Shown here: positions 52,201 to 63,535 of the stretch, in pieces
How positions within the stretch are numbered: the first letter of the stretch is position 1
Layout of the letters: the number at the start of each line of letters is the position of its first letter
Assembly (NCBI RefSeq): GCF_016801865.2
Contig: NC_068937.1
Location: 122,671,225-122,735,224 of the forward strand
Length of the DNA stretch: 64,000 nt
Direction of reading: 5' to 3'
From: Culex pipiens pallens
Lineage: Eukaryota > Arthropoda > Insecta > Diptera > Culicidae
The notes under the pieces: generated by a model
What the model was told of the DNA's origin: nothing
Database searches by the model: none
Seen by the model: the letters and a program-made list of their open reading frames with translations, nothing else
Made by a program: the position numbers and the translations under genes

Positions 52201-55200
52201 CTGATGGAAGATCTGAAAGAGAGAGAAAATGAGAGGTTGTTAGAAGTTGTTGTAAAACTGATAACATTTTTGCAGTCAATTCAACTAATTTTGGAGGGTC
52301 GTCTTGCTTAGAGCTAATTCGAACCTGCGAGAATTCGGAGATCAAGTGATTACAGGCTCAAGCAGTTTTGCATTCTTACCAAACATTAAACCCTCATTCA
52401 AAACAGCTTTGTCCGTCCCAACCCAACAAAAAAAAACACGTGACACTTTATAGTCTTTCAACACAATGCCCTCCCCTCGATTCTTGGGAAACCATAAATC
52501 GGCATCTCAACAACCACCCAAAAAAAAAGAAACACAATCGAGAGAACGTTCAGGTCGGTTCACGATCAACTCGTGAAACCCGTCAAAATCTCGCTCCATT
52601 TCAATTTCCGAATGAAACTTGGTTGGGAGATGTTTGAAACAAGAACCGCGCGCTTGCCGCCAGCAGCAGCAGTACCACAGTTATTAAGCATTTAGAGAGA
52701 CCGGCCGCCGACCGGGTTCATTCTAGCCGGCAAATTTCGTCTAGAAGAGTTGTTTTCACCTACACAAACACATGCGCTTGGCCAACAGGTCGGGCGACTA
52801 GCCGAAGCGGCATTCTTCCTGTTTCGCACATAAGCGAGTGTGTTGCTGTACGAGTTGCGTTCGAGCAAGTGTGGGTTGACCAACCCATACACGGAGAGAA
52901 ATTGGCCGCACCGCGGCATGTGTGTGTGTGCGCGCTTCTCTTTCGGCGCGTTTATGTAGCGCTCTTTGTTGATGATGATTAACGACCCGTATCTGAGAGT
53001 GGTGCGCGAGTTCGGTATATACATTATACATAAACAAGTGAGAATCATTGAAGAAGGATTGGCAACCCAAAACAAACCTTTCGATGTTGGCGAAATGGTG
53101 ACCGAATTTCAGGCGTTGCCCTTTCGGTTAAACGATACATCCGAAAAGCCTTGGGGAGTCATGTTACAACAGACGAAAGAAAGGGTAATATATCACCATG
53201 TGGAATCCAAGCATCTCTATCAGAAACGTGCGTTTCCCAAACACGGACATAGCATTCAAAGTACCTCCAAAAAGGCGATTGTTTAATATCTCGGAAATAA
53301 TCAATCAACACGTCGGTGTTGAGAAAGTCATGTTCAGCAGTTCTTTTGTAGTATGTTGTCTGAATGTAGTTCGATTCTGAAATAAATGTAATGTTTTGAA
53401 ACTTTTCTGATTATTTACATTCCTCTCAATTATCATTTTATTCAGACTTCGAGCGGAGAATCGTCAATTTCGCTGATGATAAACTTATGCTCTTTACTAT
53501 TGAACTGCCTTGTCTTGTGTTGCTTGTTCATGTAGATTTTACATGATTCAACCAATGAACAATTGATTTAGCTTGGTCGATTGATGATCCTTTTATTAGC
53601 GGTCTTGTGTCAAGTGTTAAGTAGTTAAACTCGGGATTGATCAGAATGTTGTGATATACATATTTTTTTTTATGCTGGTCGTCTTTAGATCCATCTCACC
53701 CTCAATCGTTAATTTGCATATACTGCACGGATAACTTGTAAAAATCTTTATTCAAATTTGGATCCAGCAAAAAAATTTCTACGTCTTTCTGAACTTTTTA
53801 ACAATTTACATGAATCAATACATCTGGAGCAACATTTAAAAGAAGCGGCATGACAGCGACCTTTGGTCCCATTTAAACGCGTGTAATGAAAGGTCGTACC
53901 GCCCCTTTCAAATAACGACCAGACATGAGCCATCTCATGTACCACTGTACCAGTGGCTTAATAGACTAGATTAATGGTATTTTTTTACCACTGAAAGATC
54001 AGCATATATTCACCAATGACCATGAATCTTTCTTCACAAAACCTGATTAAGATTCAGCCATCAAAACATTCTGGAACCTCTAATCAGCGATCGCACCCAG
54101 GCATGGCTAAGCATCTCAGCATCGACAATCACCGCATTGACGAGAAATCACTCTTCCAGTCTCGCCCGCCACACAGAGTTGAGAGGGAAATTGGAACCCC
54201 GTTGCAGCGGATTGCATTACATCTCGTGCACTTGACCACAGCTCCACGTTCGTCTGCAACTTCTGCGACTTTGTTGAGCAAGTGTGCGGTGCAACGGCGT
54301 TGACATCGAATTCCGTGCATCACACCATCTCGGTTCGCCGCGGTAATTATTCAATTTAAGAACCTCGGACACACTTCGCCGCGCGAATGTGTATTGGTGA
54401 GCATAAGCCACTCCATCATAGCCGCTCGCTGACTGACTTATCTCGCGGAGTGGTTGAGGTTGGTTTCTTATCGTTTTTACTGCTACTCGTTCATGTTTCT
54501 TCATTTTGCTTCGTCAGTTTCTTCAAATCAAATTTGCTTCTGATTTCCTACATACAAGCATAAAGTGTACGGAAGAAGGCGGCTTCGCCGCTCGCGCTAG
54601 TCTACTAACGAGCTATAAACAAAATTTGTCCGCACGTTATTTGTTTTATTTACCAACGAGACTCAGGTGGTGTATACCATCATTTATCACTTCGCGCTTG
54701 ATCAATCGGATACGCACCGCCTTTTTTCGTGGTCCTCAAATATATATCTCGCTCACAAGCTTCAAACAACATGATCGCTCTCCGTCTAAAACAAGGATCT
54801 ATTTTAAAACATATATCACCGCGTAGGACATCACGGCATTTCGCCGAATCGACTATCTCAAACAAGTGGGTACAGGACCAACACGGCTTAGCTAGCACAC
54901 TCAGGCTAACGCGTGTTTTTAAATTCATTTGAACTTTTCTTCGCTCGCTTATTTGTGTCGTTTTTTTCGCAAATGTGCTCTCGCCACAATCGGCTTTGAC
55001 GACCAGCCAAGGGTTTAAAAATAGCGGCCCAGAACCTTGGGAGGCGATCCCAGCACTGCGAGGAGCGGTGTCCGATGGGCTCCGCAAGAAAAAAAAATGT
55101 TCGTGGGAGTCAATTACTGCGGTGCTGTAACAATGGCGCCTGCCCGAACTAATTGATTGTCTTGGGCTAATCTAGGTGATCTTGTAAAAAAATGCCGTCT

Positions 55201-56223
55201 TAAATACAGCTAACGAATGCAAATCGGAAGAGTCGAAACTATTTTTTTTCTGGTTGTTTATTTTGTAATGCTGTACCACCACCACGCTTCGTCGACCACG
55301 GCGTGGTCACATCGAGTTTGTTGGGAAAGCAAATATTTACTTTGCCCGAGTGTTTGCTTTTGGAAACGAATTGTAAGATAGACAGATATCAAGTGGAGGC
55401 AAACGTAAGCTAATTAACGCGGGGCCATCGTTCATCTAAGCTGGTTTCGTTGATCGAATCGAGTGGATAAACGGTTGGGTTTGGAAACTTATTCAACATA
55501 GAATGCTTGCTTCTGAATAGCTTGTAAAAATCTCTTCTCTAATACGGACGTAACATCCAAGTACTGTTGGGTGATGCCAACCCTAAACGACTATTTCGTT
55601 AGTTCAGCAATTTGATTTTGCTTATTTTTTCGATTTATCTGATGTTTATAACGGAAATCCTTTTTTTACTTTGCAGATTTGGCAGTAGGTTTTTCTGAAT
55701 AGTCCACACTCAATTAATGATCTTGAATGATACTTTTTTCCGTATGTTATTACCGCAGACCACTGGGGAGGACGTTGGCGGACGACGTCATTCGGACTTG
55801 GCGGAGGGTTTCTTTTTTTCGGCACACACACGTGCTCTAGTCCGTGAGGCAAACACGGATCTTGACAGGTATTTTCAACCCCATTTCAATCAAATTGGTA
55901 AGAGATCGCGACAGATACGCGAACGTGATCCACAACTCATAAGTTCCAAACCTAACGACTAAACATAAGTCTAAATACCATATGATCTTCAGTTTTATAA
56001 AGCATTTTTCATCAAATTCACTGATAATGATCTTGAAACTTCCATTTCTACAGGATTTGTAGATTTTTAAAAATCAATGAACTTGAATGATACTTTTCTT
56101 CATATTTTAAGCAGTTTACTTTTTCCCTGAACCGTTTTTTTATCGCCTACATTCATCTAATGATTCGTAATGATACTTTTCTTTATCTGATCAGCAATTT
56201 CTACAATTTGTCAGGTAAGATTC
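52201..56223. other. Intergenic stretch with candidate upstream exon of the CVIM gene
   Basis: The first few hundred bases are the 5' intron of the CVIM gene. A minus-strand donor (TAG/GTGAAA) near 52757 and a TATATA near 53016-53021 could mark its first exon and promoter. Copies of the ACACGGACG-type dispersed motif lie at about 53230-53268 and 55531-55566. ORFs near 53748-53945, 54129-54504 and 55646-55962 have no support. Confidence 0.4.
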
Positions 56224-56696
56224 CTCTAGTCCAGTGGTTCTCAACCTTATTCGATTCATTCCCCCCTTGGCTAGTTTTCAAGAACCTCATTCCCCCCTTT
56301 GAATTTTCAACAAATTGGTATCAATGAACACATGTTAAAATTTAGACTGTAATGTTTGTAAAAGTTTTACATACTTTTGCATCAATTTAAAAGCTCTATT
56401 AAATTTGTTTTTAAAATTTACTCTAAAAAAATTCACAGCATTTTTATCAAAAACAATTTTACCTGCTGTAATGGAATGGAAAATAAGTTTTTGCTAATTA
56501 AAAAAAAACAAAAAATTTAAAACAAAATATTTGAAAACTTAATCATTTATCAAAGCTCTAAAAATAATGCTAAAAAGTTGAAAAATCTCAGAAACTTTTG
56601 TAAATAATGTAGTAAAGATATCGAATGAATTCAAAACATTGCAAATATTTTTGTTTGCTCAGAATGTGCACAATTCGTTTAAAATTTGATTTTTTT

Positions 56697-59010
56697 ACCT
56701 GGTCATCTCAAACAACCAGGTGCCGATGTCGAAGCCGATAACGCACGTTGAACTGTCGTCGGACCATCTGCCGGTCACCTTTACGATCGACGTTGATGTT
56801 CCAGTCGCCCCGGCTGGAAGACTCGTCCGATGCTTCGACAGAGCGAACTGGAGCACTTTTGCTCGCTCGATCGAGCGGGAGGTCGACCTCAACGCTAGCT
56901 GGATCAACACTCTAGATCGCTCGGAGAAAATCGACGACGCCATCGACAAGTTCACCGCCATCCTCAAAGCAGCTGAGGAAGCCGCTATCCCTTCGCGTAG
57001 GATCCTACCTCAGAAGAAGGACATCCCCGACGAGCTGAAGCTGCTAATCCGGCTGAGGAACGTGCGGCGTAGACAGTTCATCCGAAGACGGGACCCGCTC
57101 ATCGGAGCGGTGGTGACCCACCTGAACAACGTCATCAGCACCAAAAGCGCCGAGCACCGCTACAAAAATTTCGGCTCCTTGCTAAGGACGCTGGACAACG
57201 GCAGCAACAAGTTCTGGAAGCTTACCCGCAACCTCCGGAACACGGTCAAGTACAGCCCCCCGCTGAACGTCAACGGAGACCTCGTAGCGAGCCCTTCAGC
57301 GAAAGCCGAAGCGCTCGCAAGTGCGTTCGCCGCTGCCCACAACAATGAGCAACCAGGTGATCCCGAAACATCGGCCGCTGTGGAGAACGCGCTTGGCCAC
57401 ATCCGAGCGACAACTCCTCCCGTGCCTCCGGCCGCCCTTGTCAAGCCGAAAGAGGTCAAGGCGATCATCCGCACGCTCAAAAACCGGAAGTCTCCTGGGC
57501 AAGACGGAATCCGGAATACGTGCCTCAAGCAGCTGCCAAGAAAAGGGTTGGTCGTCCTGACCAAAATCTTCAACGCTTGCCTGGCCTTGGGCTACTTTCC
57601 GGCTCGTTGGAAGCACGCAAACGTGATCGCCATCCCAAAGGCGAACAAGGACATAACCAATCCAGGTAACTACCGCCCGATCAGCCTTTTGAGCAGCCTG
57701 AGCAAACTCCTGGAACGGGTGATCCTCGCCCGGATAAACCGTCACCTGGAGACGGAGCAACTCATCCCACACGAGCAGTTCGGCTTCAAGCCGGGGCACT
57801 CAACGGTGCACCAACTCGCCCGTATCTCGGAGATGGTGAAGCGCGGCTTCCTGGCGGGGAAATCGACCGGCATGATCCTTCTCGACGTCGAAAAGGCCTA
57901 CGACTCCGTGTGGCAGGACGCCGTGGTCTACAAGCTCTTCCGCTCGAACCTCCAGCCGTTCCTGGTCAAGATCGTCGAGTCGTTCCTGACGAATCGGTCG
58001 TTTACGGTGACGGTGAATGGCGAGCGTTCCTCCGTCCACAACATCCCCTTCGGCGTGCCCCAAGGATCAGTGCTGAGCCCGACTCTCTACAACATCCTCA
58101 CCTCCGACGTGCCGATGATCGATGGAGTGTCGTACGCATTCTTTGCGGATGACACTGCATACTTGGCATCGGATAAGGACCCGAAGATCGTCGTCACCCA
58201 CCTACAAGCGGCACAGAACAACCTCGAGGAGTTTCAGCGGAAGTGGCGCATCAAGCTGAACGCTGGGAAAACCCAGTCCATCTTCTTCACCAGGAGGCGT
58301 GCTGCTCGGCACCTTCCCCGCAGATCGATCAGCGTCAATGGCCAGCCTGCGACGTGGGACGACGAGGTCAGGTACCTGGGTGTGGTGCACGACAAGAAGC
58401 TGAAGTACGACAAGCACGTGAACAACATCATCGAGAAGGTGGATCGTTCCACCAAGGCGCTCTACTCCCTGCTGAATCGGCGGTCGAAGCTGAGCATCAA
58501 GAACAAGTCGCTCGTGGTCAAGTGCATCATCCGTCCAATGCTGACCTACGCTGCTGCGGTCTGGGGCAACTGCGCCAAATCGCACCGTAAGCGACTCCAG
58601 GTGAAGCAGAACAAGCTGCTCAAGATGGTGCACAACTTGGACCCGTGGTACCCGACCGACGATCTACACGAGCTGGCCGGCGTCGACACCATCGACGCAA
58701 GCATCGAAAAAGCAACGAGAACCTTCAGGACTTCCTGTGGGATGTCAACGAATCCGCTCATCGAAGCACTCCTCCGTCAACAACTGTGATATTAGTCTTA
58801 AGCCAAACATAGATCTAGGGTTTTTTCTCAAAATTTATTTTCCCTAAAAGAGCATGCAGCTAGCAACATCTAAACTTAGAAACATGTACCCTCCCTGTAA
58901 AGGCTAATGAATTGATCTCAGTTGAAAGGTTCTCCAAATCTCTGAATTGCAAATGTAACATCCTGGAGCAGAACTGTTAAATTCTAATAAACACCAATTG
59001 AATTGAATTG
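56697..59010 (+). mobile_element. Jockey-type non-LTR retrotransposon, 5'-truncated, nested in the hAT-type MITE
   Basis: A perfect 14-bp duplication AATTTGATTTTTTT lies at 56683-56696 and 59011-59024. The element is 2,314 bp: the 3' part of ORF2, a 3' UTR of about 220 bp with AATAAA near 58987, and a tail of AATTG units. The tail type is the same as in the gag-only element at 39773-41518. Confidence 0.85.
56720..58789 (+). CDS. Non-LTR retrotransposon ORF2, partial: endonuclease end and reverse transcriptase
   Basis: The frame is open for 689 codons with no defect. It starts in the last part of the endonuclease domain (the SSDHLPV box) and runs through the reverse transcriptase: NYRPISLLSSLSKLLERV, FGFKPGHSTVHQL, LLDVEKAYDSVW, GVPQGSVLSPTLYN and the catalytic FADDT. 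The thumb YLGVVHDKKLKYDKHV follows, with no RNase H domain, which fits the Jockey clade. The first ATG is only a convenient start, because the 5' end of the ORF was never copied. The intact frame points to a young insertion. Confidence 0.88.
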   Translation: MPMSKPITHVELSSDHLPVTFTIDVDVPVAPAGRLVRCFDRANWSTFARSIEREVDLNASWINTLDRSEKIDDAIDKFTAILKAAEEAAIPSRRILPQKKDIPDELKLLIRLRNVRRRQFIRRRDPLIGAVVTHLNNVISTKSAEHRYKNFGSLLRTLDNGSNKFWKLTRNLRNTVKYSPPLNVNGDLVASPSAKAEALASAFAAAHNNEQPGDPETSAAVENALGHIRATTPPVPPAALVKPKEVKAIIRTLKNRKSPGQDGIRNTCLKQLPRKGLVVLTKIFNACLALGYFPARWKHANVIAIPKANKDITNPGNYRPISLLSSLSKLLERVILARINRHLETEQLIPHEQFGFKPGHSTVHQLARISEMVKRGFLAGKSTGMILLDVEKAYDSVWQDAVVYKLFRSNLQPFLVKIVESFLTNRSFTVTVNGERSSVHNIPFGVPQGSVLSPTLYNILTSDVPMIDGVSYAFFADDTAYLASDKDPKIVVTHLQAAQNNLEEFQRKWRIKLNAGKTQSIFFTRRRAARHLPRRSISVNGQPATWDDEVRYLGVVHDKKLKYDKHVNNIIEKVDRSTKALYSLLNRRSKLSIKNKSLVVKCIIRPMLTYAAAVWGNCAKSHRKRLQVKQNKLLKMVHNLDPWYPTDDLHELAGVDTIDASIEKATRTFRTSCGMSTNPLIEALLRQQL

Positions 59011-59406
59011 AATTTGATTTTTTTCAGCTTATTTTTTTGTATTATTAGTTTTTCTCATGAATATTTATAATCACATTCAAAGATGAAATCTGAAATAGCA
59101 TAGAAATTCCAAAGGTTGAAATTTATTGCAATAAGTCATTCAAAGAGTCTGGTACTTTCTTGTAATATTTAAGTTTTTACGAAAACATTTTAAAACATTT
59201 GATCATTTGATTCTTATGGCATCCTCATTCCTCCCCAAGAAGGGTCTGGCCTCCAGGGGGGAATTCCTCACCGGTTGAGAAACACTGCTCTTGTCTGAAA
59301 TTGGTCACCTCAACAACAATTAAGGACGCCAAAATCCTTCTTTCTCGACGACTAGACGACACCCTAAACTCGCTCGCTCGTTTCAGGTAAGTTCCTCGGT
59401 ACTTAC

Positions 59407-59500
59407 GCCGTCCCTTCTGCGACCGGAAATTGGCCCGAATCGTCTGCCAGCGATCTTCACTACATGCACTGTTTTGCCTGCCATTCGGCGTCGAGGCCAT
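59407..59500 (-). CDS. Possible first coding exon, unrecognised gene
   Basis: From ATG at 59500 the frame reads MASTPNGRQNSACSEDRWQT and 11 more residues, then reaches a strong donor (CGGC/GTAAGT, exon end 59407). GC-rich with balanced codons amid AT-rich repeats. The frame is also open upstream to 59659. No downstream exon can be assigned with confidence, and the hAT-type MITE begins about 120 bp further on, so any intron would have to span it. Confidence 0.3.
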
Positions 59501-59965
59501 CGCACACAATTTACGCTCGACTGGCGACGACACTCCCGAATCGGCGCAGAACTGTCGTAGTAACACATCCGAGGCTTTTTGCCTTTGTCTACCTTCTGGG
59601 ACAAAAGGGCGGCGAATCGGGGTCAATGTGACGTAACCGAGTTTGGCGAATCGCTTCATCAGTCGCGGCAGTTGTTTGCGTATGGTTCTATTGAGTTGCT
59701 ATCAACGGGACGGGAAAATAATAGCAGCTGGAAGTTTGTCACGAGGCACGTATCGCATGAAAACAGGTTTCTCTGGAATTTTTCGTGCGGAGCTCTCTGG
59801 TTTCACAGGTAGCTTAACAGCTAATGAGCTTCGTCTTTGTGACTATTAGAGTCGTTTTTCTTGTTTTCAACGTTTTTTGTTTGCGGTGCAGAAATCTTCA
59901 AAGTGGACCTTTCTCTTATGTTGCGCTTAGCGCCAAAAACCGCCAAAACATAACATTCATCCGAG

Positions 59966-59996
59966 TATAAAAACGATTCCGGTTCCATCAGCAGTC
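59966..59996 (+). promoter_or_regulatory. TATA-type core promoter candidate
   Basis: TATAAAAA at 59966-59973 is followed about 25-30 bp later by initiator-like CATCAGCAGTCAC (59986-59998). The downstream 450 bp is GC-balanced and free of obvious repeats, as expected of a first exon, but no coding exon is identified. It points away from the possible minus-strand exon at 59407-59500. Confidence 0.35.
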
Positions 59997-60000
59997 ACAG

Positions 60001-60910
60001 GGTGCCTCTTTTAGTCCAACTTTGCCTCAACTATTTCATTTTATGCAGTCCAGCGCAGGCAGGCCGACACTCTCTTAGTGTTTCGCGCCCGTTGTTATGT
60101 TTATGTACACATCAGCTTTCTTCTTTCTCTTTTGCGACTCCATCAGCCGAGGTACAGCCGAGACGGCGTGATTTTGTTGTTTCTCCTTTAAAATGCGGTT
60201 TCGCTGACGGTGCAGCAGCAGCAGGTTGTGCGCTGGTATGCTGCCAAGTTTGTAGCCTTCGTCACGTTCTTCTCGGTCTAACGGACTTTGTAGTAGATTG
60301 TCGTAGCTTCTTCACTACTCCGCTGGACATTATCATAACTGTCGAGAGGGGTTTGATTATACAATCAGTGCGTGTAGCCGCTATCTCTGGTAGTCGCGTC
60401 GAGATATCAGCGACAGTCGACGAGTTGTGCGTGTTGTGACGCTCAAGATTTGGGTTCTAATAATAGTCATCTCACAACGGCGATGATGAGTTGAGATCTG
60501 GTCAGTTAGTAGCTACCACCTTAGCTCGCATCCTCTCCAAACATATCGTAAAGTTGGGAGGCCTAAGTCCCAGCGGTAGTAGTACACATAGAGATATTTA
60601 TTTTCTGTTTCGATTCCCGCCAGTGGAGTGGAGTGTCGACGAGGAAAAGGTGGTTGAACTTTCCGCGTGGCTCGCGGCGGCGCGAAATGAATGTATGCTT
60701 TTTTTTTTGCTGAATGCTTGCTGCTGGTGGGGGATTGAGATGGATTTCACGCGTAGATTTGATGATGGAAATGAGTGCGGGGGTGTGTGTTGAATGATGA
60801 TGCTGAGCACGTGATTTGGGACTATTCAAGAGTTTTAAAAATACTAAAAAAATTAGGGCTCAGAATAGGGGTTACAAGACTCGATGCAAAATCAGAAATA
60901 ATTAAATAAA
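60001..60910. other. GC-balanced stretch of unknown role
   Basis: Possible 5' UTR downstream of the TATA candidate. Open frames at 60002-60439 and 60491-60793 show no domain or start context. Nothing else is recognised. Confidence 0.35.
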
Positions 60911-61192
60911 GCAGTTCTGCCCACCATTGAAAAAACGGCTAATATCCACTTCTGGCAAAAACGAGATATTAGCACCAGGTGGTAGAGGATGTTCCAACGC
61001 ATCTCCTGGAACTTGAATTTCACTGAAATAGTGTTAGGACTTGGCTGCCGATGCGAAAAACCAAACGGCTAATATGCCACTCTTATGGGAAATTGCCTTG
61101 AAAGTGATTTTGTGACAAACACTAAAACGCGTTTTTCTCAGAATACTTGATTTGGCATAATAGCCGAATTTTCAATTATGGGCAGAGTTAAC
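60911..61192. mobile_element. About 280-bp diverged MITE
   Basis: The left end (CTGCCCACCATTGAAAAAACGG) and the right end (reverse complement contains CTGCCCATAATTGAAAATTCGG) are imperfect inverted repeats of about 35 bp. The words CGGCTAATAT repeat internally. No duplication is evident. Confidence 0.5.
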
Positions 61193-63373
61193 CTAAATAA
61201 TGTTGAAGTACAACAAGAGAACTTTATGTACAGCCACAGAATTTCGCAGTTTGTTTGCCACCATAGTTCGCACACTTGATAAGTAGTTTAGTTGCTGGTC
61301 GTAGTTGACAGATGTGAACTTCAAGTACCTAGAATGCAGATCATTGTCCAATTCCACAATGACTTTAAAATAGTTAATTTCCAGTTGAAAAAGCGCTTCC
61401 CTAACACGGACGTGAACTTCCAGTACCTAGAATTTTGTATCTCTCGACGAACTTAACTAACATGAACTACGTTATTCAACGACATTTCGGTTATGTCACT
61501 ACATAACTTCTTGAATTAAATTACTTCCACTTTTGCTTTTCTTCATAACAGTAGTGAATCCGTCATTGCCATCGTCCTAACGGCGTCGAAAAAAAAATGC
61601 TTTTTTATGTTTAAATCCTCATTTAGCCCACCTTGCACGCTCTCGGTACAGGTTTCCTTGGTAACGGTGAAAACTGTTATTTTCCTTTTCCAGCGTCACT
61701 TTCTAGCTCTTGTCAGGGTGTTTGGCGTGTTGAGTGCCACTTCAACCAACCAGCACAACTTCCGGTTCGATCTAGCCGTTACAACCGGACCCGTAATTAA
61801 GGCAAACCTCGCCTCGCACCAACGCAAATCATCTCGTATAGAAGCTAAATGGGACACAAAGAGCCAGAAAGAAGATGAGTTTTGTTTCATTCTTCATCCT
61901 CTCTCTGTTTTCCTCTGTTACTCCTCCACATAAAATTGCGCCCCTCTCTTTCATCCTTTTTCACGTCCGCCACTGCGCTCGGCTCTCTCTTCCCAAAGAA
62001 GTCCTCGCCAAATGAGTTCCCTGTTGGCGGACGCCATTTTCGAACCCGCGGAAGAATCTCAACGATCCCTGCCCCGGAATCTTTGTTCGAAGCGCCGGCC
62101 GGGACAACACGAATCCTTTCCGAGCCCTTGAATCTGCGTTCGAGGACGGTGGAATCCATTTCGGTAAATTTTCTTTGCTTTCTTAAGATTCATGAAGGGC
62201 TAAAAATAAATACCGCGCGGCAGAAGAGATTTTCTTTACCTCGATTTATGCTGCGACCTTTTCGGGTTGAAAATTCTCTTTCAAGCAAGCTATCCGGCTT
62301 TTCTGCTGCAGGTAATCCTTTTTGTTTACGGCAAATCTGACAAACAATTTACACGGCGACACTTTCCCACAGTTATCACACTTTTCGAGACAATTTTCAC
62401 GAACCAAACGCGCAACGAACTTTTGCTTCTTACTTCTTTTTTTGCTTTGGCAACACACACGGGGACAGCCAGAAATTCAAAAAAATAACGCACGCACGAG
62501 GATAACAACTTTACGACCAAACGGACCGACGCTCACAACACAACTGAAGAAATTTGTTGGCCCTTCCTTTTTGAGACGAGCATAAGCAGGGAACTCACGC
62601 CGCGCGATGGTGAGAGTGAGTGAAAAGGAAATAGACGAGGAGGTCGAACGAAGAGTGGTAAAGTGACAGCCGGGGTTTAGGTGCGAAAACATGGAAAAAC
62701 ATCGAAGGCAGGCAACACGCTCAGAGAAAGTAAAGCAACATTTGGGTTACAAAATCAAAAATCAAATCAAATTATTCGCTCTACCCCAGTCACGGCGTTC
62801 TAGCAGGATTCTAGCAGAGTTCTAACAGAGCTGGATATTCTTACAGAATTCTAGCAGAAATGTTCCACCGTTCTAGCAGGATTCTGACAGAAACATTTTA
62901 TTTTTCAAAAGCATCAAAATTTTAAAGGAAATAGAAGTCTAACCAACTGAAAACAATTAGAAATGCATTTTTCTGCGTTTAAAATCATATTTAGCATGTC
63001 TGGTATCGATCAAAAATATTTTCAATTCCAATGTACAGCACCGCAAATTTTTTTTTTTTCGGTGAAATAAAACATTCTTCAATACTTGGATTTTTTGAAA
63101 ACTAATGATTGCAAAACAACTGGGCAGGTGTAAAATGCACTTTATAACACTTTTTTTCATTCAAATGTCGAGACCATGGCTTGTAATTTCAATTTTTATA
63201 TTTTTTTGCCAGCCTCCCCCCCCCCCCTCGATCCCGATCAGAGTCGAGGGACATAAACTTCAAAAAACATTTGCAATGGCTTAAAAAAAATTGACAAGAC
63301 ATCATTTTTTCGATAGATTATAGTCCCCTTGGAACGAGCTGTCAAGTAGGACCTTTTCTGTCAAGAAGAGCTA
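61193..63373. other. Gene-free stretch with dispersed repeats
   Basis: Contains two copies of the ACACGGACGTGAACTTC-type motif (about 61312-61340 and 61391-61434), a CpG-rich block (61970-62160) with a minus-strand ATG at 62159 of uncertain meaning, a partial copy of the ATCCCAGTCACGA MITE (62785-62900), a repeat (62915-63185) shared with 31230-31510, and the start of a reverse copy of repeat family A. Confidence 0.5.
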
Positions 63374-63535
63374 CACTCAAAGTAAAAAGTATCCCTTTAA
63401 AAGGGTATCGAAAATGTACTGATTTTGACATACCCTTTTAAAAGGGTGACGCCGGGTGAACTTATGAAAAGGATAGAAAGTATCCTTTTTGAGGATTGAA
63501 AGTACCCTTTTGAGGGATACATCAGATTTTGAGTG
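63374..63535. mobile_element. 162-bp MITE, TIR CACTCAAA, TSD TA
   Basis: CACTCAAA at 63374 is mirrored by TTTGAGTG ending at 63535, with TA at 63372-63373 and 63536-63537. The interior contains inverted AAAAGGGTA-type words. The TA target suggests a Tc1/mariner-type source. It splits a reverse copy of repeat family A. Confidence 0.7.

Larger units (their letters stand above)
56232..59287. mobile_element. hAT-type MITE (TIR CAGTGGTTCTCAACC) containing a nested retrotransposon
   Basis: The left end CAGTGGTTCTCAACC (56232) and the right end CGGTTGAGAAACACTG (ending 59287) are inverted. The 8-bp flanks CTCTAGTC (56224-56231) and CTCTTGTC (59288-59295) differ at one base. An 8-bp duplication and a CAGNG start are hAT features. 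Subterminal CATTCCCCCC words occur near both ends. Without the nested insertion the element would be about 730 bp. Confidence 0.78.

Noticed and set aside
60002..60439. 145-codon open frame after the TATA candidate
   Set aside because: The ATG is almost at the predicted start site, and the sequence shows no protein-like conservation pattern. More likely untranslated leader, if transcribed at all.
61887..62159. Minus-strand ATG frame in a CpG-rich block
   Set aside because: No domain, no nearby donor of good quality, and the downstream part becomes Lys/Glu/Arg low complexity. It may be a 5' UTR or promoter, but I cannot support a CDS.
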